Origin: an uncultured Acinetobacter sp.
Lineage (GTDB): Bacteria; Pseudomonadota; Gammaproteobacteria; Pseudomonadales; Moraxellaceae
NCBI GenBank assembly: GCA_900766635.1
Contig: CAAFWA010000176.1
Span: 1 to 7,490, forward strand
Length of the DNA stretch: 7,490 nt
Reading direction: 5' to 3'
Below the pieces are notes generated by a model. The model saw nothing but the letters and a program-made list of their open reading frames with translations. It made no database searches and had not been told where the DNA came from. The position numbers were made by a program, and so were the translations under genes. Below are positions 1 through 4,959 of this stretch, in pieces. Each line of letters begins with the position of its first letter. Positions within the stretch are counted from its first letter, which is position 1.

Positions 1-90
1 AAGCAATAAAATACGTTGTTCGGTTGAGGTGTTGCCCCAAGGGGCAATGCTAGTTAAACCACAGGCTGTTGCTAAAAGTATTTTTTTCAT
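1..90 (-). CDS. dcaP: Start of a secreted/outer-membrane protein, probably dicarboxylate porin DcaP (partial, cut by window edge)
   Basis: Only the first 30 codons are in the window; the reading frame stays open to base 1. The start is ATG (88-90), preceded by AAGGA at 98-102 with a 7-nt spacer. The peptide begins MKKILLATACGLTSIAPW, with two lysines followed by a hydrophobic stretch of about 14 residues, which is typical of a Sec signal peptide. A polar, Glu/Gln-containing stretch (NTSTEQRILLL) follows and could open a coiled coil. DcaP-type porins of Acinetobacter carry an N-terminal coiled coil and accept dicarboxylates. The gene lies 31 bp after dcaJ on the same strand, as the likely last or next gene of the leftward operon. 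The signal peptide is seen; the DcaP identity is inferred from position and these short features. Another exported protein is possible. Cys10 is unlikely to be a lipobox cysteine because the hydrophobic region before it is too short. Confidence 0.5.
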   Translation of the reverse strand, partial: MKKILLATACGLTSIAPWGNTSTEQRILLL

Positions 91-121
91 TGTTCTATCC
101 TTGATCAAGTATGGATTTTTT

Positions 122-772
122 TTATTGTGATTGCCGTGCATCAATTAATGTACAGGCAGTGTGTTGTTGTAATTGTTCAAAGCTTAAGCCTTCAATTAAA
201 TCGATGACATAAGCCTGTCCATTTTTTAAATCAATGGTACATAAATCAGTATAAATGCGATCAACACATTGCTCGCCTGTAATCGGGTAGCTGAGCTGTT
301 CGACAATTTTGGGTGTCCCTTGTTTGGTCACATGTTCCATACACACATAAATGCATTTGGCACCTACGGCTAAATCCATGGCACCGCCCACCGCAGGCAC
401 GGCATCTTGCGCACCTGTATGCCAATTGGCTAAATCGCCATTCACTGCCACTTGAAAGCCGCCTAAGACGCAAATATCTAAATGCCCACCACGCATAATG
501 TCAAAAGAATCGCCATGATGCATAAAGCAACCGCCGTCAAGTAAACTGACCAACTCTTTACCTGCATTAATTAAGTCAGGGTCTTGATCTTCAGGTGCAG
601 GCGATGGTCCAAACGCCAACACCCCATTTTCTGAATGCAAAATAATTTCTTTATCTTTGGGTAAAAATTGCGCCACTTTGGTGGGCAAGCCAATGCCTAA
701 ATTCACATAACTGCCATCAGGGATGTCTTGAGCAATTCGAGCAACAATTTCATCACGTGTCCATTTTTGCAT
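122..772 (-). CDS. dcaJ: 3-oxoadipate/dicarboxylate CoA-transferase, subunit B
   Basis: This is the beta subunit (216 aa, usual length for PcaJ/CatJ/ScoB-like proteins) of a family I CoA-transferase. With DcaI it moves CoA from succinyl-CoA to a free dicarboxylate (adipate or 3-oxoadipate) in the cytoplasm. The glycine loop GIGLPT is at residues 26-31. The SENG motif at 47-50 carries Glu48, the expected catalytic glutamate that forms the glutamyl-CoA thioester. HGDSFDIMRGGHLD and GGFQV, both common in the family, follow at about 85-107. The ATG start is preceded by TAAGGAG at 7-nt spacing, and this ribosome site includes the dcaI stop codon. The gap to dcaI is 11 nt, so translational coupling is likely. 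Its paralogues PcaJ and CatJ act on 3-oxoadipate in aromatic degradation and cannot be told apart by motif. The dca symbol rests on the acyl-CoA dehydrogenase, porin and transporter neighbours. Confidence 0.9.
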   Translation of the reverse strand: MQKWTRDEIVARIAQDIPDGSYVNLGIGLPTKVAQFLPKDKEIILHSENGVLAFGPSPAPEDQDPDLINAGKELVSLLDGGCFMHHGDSFDIMRGGHLDICVLGGFQVAVNGDLANWHTGAQDAVPAVGGAMDLAVGAKCIYVCMEHVTKQGTPKIVEQLSYPITGEQCVDRIYTDLCTIDLKNGQAYVIDLIEGLSFEQLQQHTACTLIDARQSQ

Positions 773-783
773 GGGTTAACTCC

Positions 784-1443
784 TTAGACCTTAATGACAT
801 GTTGAACAAAGATACCCGGTGTAATCACACTCTCAGGATCAAGCTCACCGAGTTCACATAGTTGTTTGACTTGCACAATGGTGGTTTTGGCTGCTTTGGC
901 CATGATCGGACCAAAGTTACGTGCTGTTTTACGATAGGTTAAATTGCCCCAACGGTCAGCTTGATGCGCACAAATCAGGGCAAAATCGGCTTCGATTGGA
1001 TATTCAAGCACATAGTTTTTACCATTAATTTGACGGGTTTCTTTGCCCTCTGCCAAGGCTGTGCCATAGCCTGTTGGGGTAAAAATTGCGCCAAGGCCTG
1101 CCCCTGCTGCTTGAATGCGGCAGGCGAGGTTTCCTTGTGGCACTAACTCTAACTCGATTTTTCCTTGACGATATAAGTCTTCAAAAACATTCGAGTTGTT
1201 GGTTTTAGGAAAAGAACAAATCATTTTACTGACTCGTCCTTCAGCGAGGAGGCGAGTTAAACCACGATCACTTGACGCTGCATTATTATTAATAATGGTC
1301 AGATCACGGGTGCCTAAATCAAGTAAGCCTTCAATGAGTTCAATGGCTTGACCAGTAATCCCAAAACCACTGGTCATGATGCGTGCACCATCGGGAATTT
1401 GTTTTAAAACATCGTGCATATTGGGGCGAATTTTATTGATCAT
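784..1443 (-). CDS. dcaI: 3-oxoadipate/dicarboxylate CoA-transferase, subunit A
   Basis: This is the alpha subunit (219 aa from the chosen start) of a family I CoA-transferase, partner of DcaJ. It supplies much of the CoA-binding surface and activates the diacid as its CoA ester. Visible family features are SGFGITGQ at 25-32, PQGN at 102-105, the glycine-rich GAGLGAIFTPTGYGT at 114-128, and DRWGNL with RNFGPIMA further on. I chose ATG at 1441-1443 (protein MINKIRPN) because GAGG sits 6 nt upstream and the N-terminus then matches PcaI-like proteins. A GTG four codons earlier (1453-1455) overlaps the dcaK stop but has no ribosome site. Where most relatives have GGFGxxGxP, this protein has Ser25 for the first Gly and Ala33 for the Pro, near the active-site cleft. 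It could be called pcaI or catI by similarity alone; the neighbours favour dcaI. Confidence 0.9.
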   Translation of the reverse strand: MINKIRPNMHDVLKQIPDGARIMTSGFGITGQAIELIEGLLDLGTRDLTIINNNAASSDRGLTRLLAEGRVSKMICSFPKTNNSNVFEDLYRQGKIELELVPQGNLACRIQAAGAGLGAIFTPTGYGTALAEGKETRQINGKNYVLEYPIEADFALICAHQADRWGNLTYRKTARNFGPIMAKAAKTTIVQVKQLCELGELDPESVITPGIFVQHVIKV

Positions 1444-1447
1444 CTTG

Positions 1448-1453
1448 CACCTC
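1448..1453 (-). promoter_or_regulatory. Ribosome binding site of dcaI, overlapping the dcaK stop codon
   Basis: On the minus strand GAGGTG reads here, with its GAGG core 6 nt before the ATG at 1441-1443. It overlaps the TGA stop of dcaK (1452-1454). Ribosomes finishing dcaK would uncover or hand over to this site, so the transporter and transferase are probably translationally coupled. The site decides the start: the upstream GTG has only AT-rich sequence before it. Confidence 0.75.
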
Positions 1454-2723
1454 ACTCTGCTTTTTGTGGATCGTATAGACGGTCTTTAATAAACAGGGCT
1501 GGAATCAAACCACATAAGAAGTAAGCTGCACCCATTAACAATAAGCCTGTACCAATTGAACCATTCATGGCCAAGTAACCAATCGCAAGCGGCGCAAAGA
1601 TCGCACCCACACGGCCGATGTTATAAGCACCCCCCACGGCTGTACCACGAAATGCCGTTGGGAAACTTTCGGTTAAATAAGTGGCATTAATCGCATAAGG
1701 AATACCGTATAAGAAACCAAAGATAATCATTAAGATACCAATGTTTTCAGGGGTATGCATATACACCACTACAGGAATAAATAAAGCAGTCCCCATGGTG
1801 CCAAAGGCAAATACTGCACGGCGACCAATCTTATCTGCGATATAACCTGCGATGACTTTAGCAAAGATCATGGTGGCATAAGTACCCATCATGTAGATGG
1901 CCATTTCCTTAAATTTAATGCCCATTTCTGCTTCAAGGTAAGAGGGTAACCAGTTACTTACCCCGAAGTAGCCAAACAGTAAGAAGCCTGAGCTAAGTGA
2001 CCATAAGATCATCATACGACCGTGCTGTTTGTCTTTTAAGATGGCAATATATGGATTGCCTTTTTGGGTGGTCAAATCTTGTAATTGACCTGAACGACGC
2101 AGTTGATTGACACGTTTCCATGATTCAGGTTCTGGTACCATGAAGTACATTAAAATACCGAGAACCACAGGTGCAATGGTGATCCAATACAGTACACGCC
2201 AGCCATAATCAGGAATAATCCAACCTGAGAGCATGGTAATTACAAGTGAACCTAGCGTGTAACCTGTCATGAGTGCAGCTAAAATGGTGGTGCGGTGCTT
2301 GGTTGGCACGTATTCCGACATTAAGGTGTTACAGGCAATATATAAACAGCCTAAACCAAAGCAGGCTAAGGTACGTAAGATGGCAAATTCAACATACGAT
2401 TGGGCAAAGCCAGAATAGGCAGATAACAGTGAAAAAGAGATGGTGGCAATCACAATCACCTTTACTCGACCAAAACGGTCACAGGCCCAACCACCTAGAA
2501 ATCCACCGACGCCCATACCAATCAGTGACCAACTGCCTAAAGCACCTGCTTGAACACTAGTTAAGCCCCATTCGGCTTTTAAACTGGTCAGGGTAAAGGC
2601 TAAAATGCCGATATCTGCACCATCACACAGTATAATGAAAAATGCAAAAATAAAGGCTGTTATCCATACACGCCGTGGGGTTTCTGCAACAGGAGATGTT
2701 GTGGCAATAGCATCTGTTGTCAT
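1452..2723 (-). CDS. dcaK: MFS transporter, aromatic acid:H+ symporter family, probable dicarboxylate importer
   Basis: This is a 423-residue inner-membrane permease with the twelve-helix plan of the major facilitator superfamily. The first helix holds DGAD at 34-37, the DGxD motif of the aromatic acid:H+ symporter group (PcaK, BenK, VanK), where the acidic residues matter for proton-coupled transport. The conserved 2-3 loop GWACDRFGR is at 78-86, and its counterpart in the second half is GYIADKIGRR near 290-302. A hydrophilic central loop (about 200-225) separates the two six-helix bundles. The ATG start has GAGGA with a 7-nt spacer. It lies 51 nt after dcaA with a hairpin between, and 8 nt before dcaI. 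Its place among adipate beta-oxidation genes suggests that it imports dicarboxylates by proton symport; the exact substrate is inferred. The family also moves protocatechuate, 4-hydroxybenzoate and benzoate. Confidence 0.88.
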   Translation of the reverse strand: MTTDAIATTSPVAETPRRVWITAFIFAFFIILCDGADIGILAFTLTSLKAEWGLTSVQAGALGSWSLIGMGVGGFLGGWACDRFGRVKVIVIATISFSLLSAYSGFAQSYVEFAILRTLACFGLGCLYIACNTLMSEYVPTKHRTTILAALMTGYTLGSLVITMLSGWIIPDYGWRVLYWITIAPVVLGILMYFMVPEPESWKRVNQLRRSGQLQDLTTQKGNPYIAILKDKQHGRMMILWSLSSGFLLFGYFGVSNWLPSYLEAEMGIKFKEMAIYMMGTYATMIFAKVIAGYIADKIGRRAVFAFGTMGTALFIPVVVYMHTPENIGILMIIFGFLYGIPYAINATYLTESFPTAFRGTAVGGAYNIGRVGAIFAPLAIGYLAMNGSIGTGLLLMGAAYFLCGLIPALFIKDRLYDPQKAE

Positions 2724-2747
2724 AGTGATATCCTCAAAATAAGTAAA

Positions 2748-2766
2748 ACGCCACTTCCTGTGGCGT
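2748..2766 (-). terminator. Hairpin after dcaA: weak or partial intrinsic terminator / mRNA-stabilising stem-loop
   Basis: The arms ACGCCAC and GTGGCGT form a perfect 7-bp, GC-rich stem with a 5-nt loop, starting 8 nt after the dcaA stop codon. In the direction of dcaA transcription the stem runs into TTTTACTTATTTT, an interrupted T tract. This is weaker than a full terminator, so I expect partial termination or protection of the dcaA message from 3' decay, with reduced read-through into dcaK, dcaI and dcaJ. The structure is seen; the effect is inferred. On the plus strand there is no T run, so it would not stop rightward transcription. Confidence 0.55.
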
Positions 2767-2774
2767 ATGTAACT

Positions 2775-3926
2775 TTAACTTGCAGCTTTAATCATATTTT
2801 TGGCGATGATAATTTGTTGAACTTGTGTGGTGCCCTCATACAAACGGAATAAACGCACATCACGGTAAAAACGTTCAATTGAATATTCACTGATGTAGCC
2901 TGAACCACCGTGAATTTGTACACAACGGTCGGCGACACGGCCACACATTTCGGTGGCAAACATTTTGGCACATGAGGCTTCAGTGCTGATATTTTGTCCT
3001 TCATCACGGCGTTTAGCGGCATCGATCACCATACATTTGGCCGCATAAATTTCAGCTTTTGAGTCAGCGAGCATGGCTTGAATTAGCTGAAAATCAGCAA
3101 TCGCTTGCCCAAATTGTTTACGTTCCATGGCATATTGAAGCGCATCTTCTAGCATCCGCTCAGCAATCCCTACACTATAGGCAGCAATATGTAAGCGGCC
3201 TTTGTCTAACACTTTCATAGCGGTTTTAAAGCCCACACCTTCAACACCACCAATTAACTGATCTTGATGCACACGGCAATTTTCAAAAATTACATCGCAC
3301 GTGAAAGAACCATGTTGGCCCATTTTTTTGTCGACTTTACCTAAAGACAAGCCAGGGGTGCCTGCTTCCACCAAAAATGCCGAAATGCCACCAGCTCCTT
3401 TAATCTCTGGATTGGTACGTGCCATGACTGTAAAGGTCGAGGCCCGTGGGGCATTGGTAATAAAGCGTTTGGTGCCATTGAGCACGTAGTAATCGCCATC
3501 TTTGACCGCAGAGGTTTTTAATGAAGCGGCATCTGAGCCTGCATCAGGTTCAGTCAAACAAAATGAACCAATAATTTCGCCATTGGCATAACGCGGAAGA
3601 TACTTTTGTTTTTGTGCATCTGTACCATCAATTAAGATGCCACTTGAACCAATACCATTATTGGTGCCAATCAGGGAACGAAAGGCTGGTGAAGTGTGTC
3701 CTAATTCCATCGCCACGTAGACTTCTTCTTCCATGGTAATGCCTAAGCCACCATATTCTTCAGGAATAGTCAGGCCAAATAGCCCCAATTCACGCATCTG
3801 TTGAATGACATTTTCAGGAATTTCTTTGGTTTCATCCACTTGATGTTCAATTGGTACTAATTCATTTTTTACAAATTGACGAATAGTATCAAGCAATTGA
3901 TCTAACATCTGTTGATCACGAATCAT
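2775..3926 (-). CDS. dcaA: Acyl-CoA dehydrogenase for dicarboxylyl-CoA
   Basis: This is an FAD-dependent acyl-CoA dehydrogenase (383 aa, usual for the family). It should introduce the 2,3 double bond into adipyl-CoA and similar diacyl-CoA esters and pass electrons to electron-transfer flavoprotein. The N-terminal helical domain (about 1-115) is followed by FCLTEPDAGSD at 122-132, the flavin and substrate-binding signature. The C-terminal helical domain includes ERKQFG and QIHGGSGY and ends with RLYEGTTQ. Glu364 in that last motif is the expected catalytic base, at the position used by medium- and short-chain members rather than the isovaleryl type. The start is taken as ATG at 3924-3926, with AGAGGA 9 nt upstream. 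A TTG 12 codons earlier extends the frame but lacks a suitably spaced ribosome site. It is the first gene of the leftward set. The diacid substrate is inferred from neighbours, since the fold alone does not give chain type. Confidence 0.88.
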   Translation of the reverse strand: MIRDQQMLDQLLDTIRQFVKNELVPIEHQVDETKEIPENVIQQMRELGLFGLTIPEEYGGLGITMEEEVYVAMELGHTSPAFRSLIGTNNGIGSSGILIDGTDAQKQKYLPRYANGEIIGSFCLTEPDAGSDAASLKTSAVKDGDYYVLNGTKRFITNAPRASTFTVMARTNPEIKGAGGISAFLVEAGTPGLSLGKVDKKMGQHGSFTCDVIFENCRVHQDQLIGGVEGVGFKTAMKVLDKGRLHIAAYSVGIAERMLEDALQYAMERKQFGQAIADFQLIQAMLADSKAEIYAAKCMVIDAAKRRDEGQNISTEASCAKMFATEMCGRVADRCVQIHGGSGYISEYSIERFYRDVRLFRLYEGTTQVQQIIIAKNMIKAAS

Positions 3927-3935
3927 GGCTTTAGG

Positions 3936-3941
3936 TCCTCT
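3936..3941 (-). promoter_or_regulatory. Ribosome binding site fixing the dcaA start
   Basis: AGAGGA on the minus strand lies 9 nt before the ATG at 3924-3926. The alternative in-frame TTG at 3960-3962 has its nearest purine-rich motif (AGGA) directly abutting it, too close to be used, so the shorter 383-residue protein is preferred. Confidence 0.65.
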
Positions 3942-3984
3942 TTTTTTGTATATATCCAGCAATCCTGCTGCTTTTATTGTTAAA

Positions 3985-4001
3985 ATTTCGTTATGCGAAA
4001 T
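3985..4001. promoter_or_regulatory. 17-bp palindrome, probable operator at the dcaA promoter
   Basis: ATTTCGTTATGCGAAAT has 6-bp perfect arms around a 5-bp centre. Read leftward it begins 6 nt after the candidate -10 box, so it would cover the transcription start. TTCG/CGAA arms with a short centre resemble sites bound by IclR-family regulators such as PcaU/PcaR types, which control neighbouring beta-ketoadipate genes in Acinetobacter. The palindrome is seen; the regulator class is an inference, and no regulator gene lies in the window. A protein bound here would most simply repress dcaA. Confidence 0.5.
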
Positions 4002-4007
4002 ATATTA

Positions 4008-4035
4008 ATCATAATATTGGGTGATAAACAAGCAA
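4008..4035 (-). promoter_or_regulatory. dcaA: Candidate sigma-70 promoter for the leftward dcaA set
   Basis: On the minus strand TTGCTT (4030-4035) and TATGAT (4008-4013) are spaced by 16 nt. The -10 box differs from TATAAT at one base; the -35 box keeps only the TTG, as is common for regulated promoters. Transcription would start near 4001, giving a leader of about 75 nt before the dcaA ATG. The 17-bp palindrome sits exactly over the predicted start region. Confidence 0.45.
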
Positions 4036-4040
4036 ATTCA

Positions 4041-4091
4041 CTTTAAAAAACTAATTTTTTGCAAAAAAAATGATTTTTTGGCTTTTTAAAG
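4041..4091. repeat. AT-rich inverted repeat in the middle of the control region
   Basis: CTTTAAAAA (4041-4049) is mirrored by TTTTTAAAG (4083-4091), a perfect 9-bp pair enclosing 33 bp made almost wholly of A and T runs, with a smaller nested ATTTTTT/AAAAAAT pairing. With so few G and C bases it would form only a weak hairpin. A bending element or a binding site for a nucleoid protein such as H-NS or IHF is as likely as a specific operator. Confidence 0.4.
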
Positions 4092-4127
4092 TAGAAAAAT
4101 GAAAAAAAACTTGCGAAATAAATCGAA

Positions 4128-4145
4128 AAATCGTAATTATGATTT
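4128..4145. promoter_or_regulatory. 18-bp near-perfect palindrome upstream of dcaE, possible operator
   Basis: AAATCGTAATTATGATTT is symmetric at 16 of 18 positions; only the G/T pair at the sixth bases breaks it. It lies about 40 bp before the dcaE ATG and overlaps the TATGAT that is the best -10 candidate for dcaE. Its sequence differs from the 17-bp palindrome near dcaA, so the two sites may bind different proteins. AT-rich palindromes arise by chance in such DNA, which limits confidence. Confidence 0.35.
4138..4143 (+). promoter_or_regulatory. dcaE: Candidate -10 box of the rightward dcaE promoter
   Basis: TATGAT matches five of six bases of the consensus and would start transcription near 4150, about 37 nt before the dcaE ATG. 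No good -35 box lies 16-18 nt upstream; TTGCGA at 4111-4116 is 21 nt away. The promoter may therefore need an activator, or the real promoter may be elsewhere in the A/T-rich block. The TGCGAAATA repeat copy at 4112-4120 falls where an activator would bind. Confidence 0.3.
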
Positions 4146-4186
4146 AAAACAAGTTTTCACGATACAAAATAAAAAAGGAAAAATAC

Positions 4187-4957
4187 ATGGAACAGGTAGT
4201 ACAACTGACCAAAGAGGGTCATGTGGCTGTGGTCACTATTCACCGACCAGACGCCAAAAATGCGCTAAATACTCAAGTTCGCCAAGCCTTAGCTGAGACC
4301 TTTCGTGAGCTCAGTGATGATGCTGAGGTACGTGCGATTGTCTTAACCGGTGGTGAACATGATTTTGCAGCAGGTGCCGATTTAAAAGAATTAGCCAGTG
4401 CCGAGCCCATTCAAATGATGCAACGTCGTACTGAGCGCTATTGGTCGGCGATTGCGCAATGTCCGAAACCTGTGATTGCAGCGGTCAATGGTTATGCCTT
4501 AGGGGGTGGTTGTGAATTGGCCATGCATGCCGACATTATTATTGCAGGTAAAAGTGCCAATTTCGGCCAACCTGAAGTTAAAGTTGGAGTCATGCCTGGG
4601 GCAGGTGGAACGCAGCGTTTATTTCGTGCTGTGGGTAAATTTCATGCCATGCGTATGATTTTAACTGGCTGTTTGGTGCCCGCCGAAGAAGCTTATGCCA
4701 TGGGCTTGGTCTCGCAAGTCACTGAAGATAGCGAGACGATTAGTACTGCAATAAAGATGGCACAAGGCTTAGCCAAATTACCTCCAATTGCCTTAGAACA
4801 AATTAAAGAGGTAGCACTGATGGCCGAAGATCTACCGCTTTCGGCGGGTTTAAGCCTTGAGCGTAAATCTTTCCAATTGTTATTTGCATCTCAAGATCAA
4901 AAAGAGGGGATGCAAGCCTTTATTGAAAAACGTAAACCTGCCTATCAAGGACGATAA
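4187..4957 (+). CDS. dcaE: Enoyl-CoA hydratase for 2,3-didehydroadipyl-CoA
   Basis: This is a crotonase-fold hydratase (256 aa, standard length) that adds water to the 2,3 double bond made by DcaA, giving 3-hydroxyadipyl-CoA. Both catalytic glutamates are present and spaced as in well-studied hydratases: Glu110 in GGGCE (106-110) and Glu130 in GQPE (127-130). The oxyanion-hole backbone positions are Ala64 in AAGADLKEL (61-69) and Gly107. PGAGGTQRL (137-145) is typical of true hydratases. The ATG start has AAGGA with a 7-nt spacer. The stop is 2 nt before dcaH, so the two are very probably cotranscribed and coupled. PaaF of phenylacetate degradation works on the same didehydroadipyl-CoA and would look alike. 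No phenylacetate epoxidase or ligase genes are in view, while dicarboxylate genes are, so dcaE is preferred. Confidence 0.88.
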   Translation: MEQVVQLTKEGHVAVVTIHRPDAKNALNTQVRQALAETFRELSDDAEVRAIVLTGGEHDFAAGADLKELASAEPIQMMQRRTERYWSAIAQCPKPVIAAVNGYALGGGCELAMHADIIIAGKSANFGQPEVKVGVMPGAGGTQRLFRAVGKFHAMRMILTGCLVPAEEAYAMGLVSQVTEDSETISTAIKMAQGLAKLPPIALEQIKEVALMAEDLPLSAGLSLERKSFQLLFASQDQKEGMQAFIEKRKPAYQGR

Positions 4958-4959
4958 TC

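Larger units (their letters stand above)
3927..4186. promoter_or_regulatory. Divergent control region between the dcaA and dcaE gene sets
   Basis: This 260-bp stretch is the only sizeable non-coding DNA in the window and must hold the promoters of both gene sets. It is strikingly AT-rich, with repeated A and T runs of 5-9 bases between about 4041 and 4110 that would be expected to bend the DNA. Inside it are a leftward promoter candidate, two palindromes, a 9-bp direct repeat (TGCGAAATA at 3994-4002 and 4112-4120) and a large inverted repeat. No credible small gene is seen in it: the short plus-strand frame opening at 4099 has no ribosome site. Confidence 0.75.

Noticed and set aside
61..63. 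Cys10 of the partial leftward protein as a lipoprotein cysteine
   Set aside because: Only about six hydrophobic residues precede it, too short for a lipoprotein signal; an ordinary Sec signal peptide fits better.
1444..1455. GTG start of dcaI overlapping the dcaK stop as GTGA
   Set aside because: No ribosome site precedes it; the ATG four codons later has GAGG at 6 nt and yields the usual PcaI-like N-terminus.
2273..2560. 95-codon plus-strand frame opposite the transporter gene
   Set aside because: It is antisense to membrane-helix coding sequence of dcaK, has no ribosome site and no recognisable protein features.
3927..3962. Twelve-codon N-terminal extension of dcaA from a TTG codon
   Set aside because: The purine-rich motif abuts the TTG, while the internal ATG has a well-spaced AGAGGA and gives the family's usual length.
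4099..4296. Lysine-rich 65-codon frame beginning in the control region and running into dcaE
   Set aside because: No ribosome site before its ATG, most of it overlaps dcaE in another frame, and its composition simply reflects poly-A DNA.
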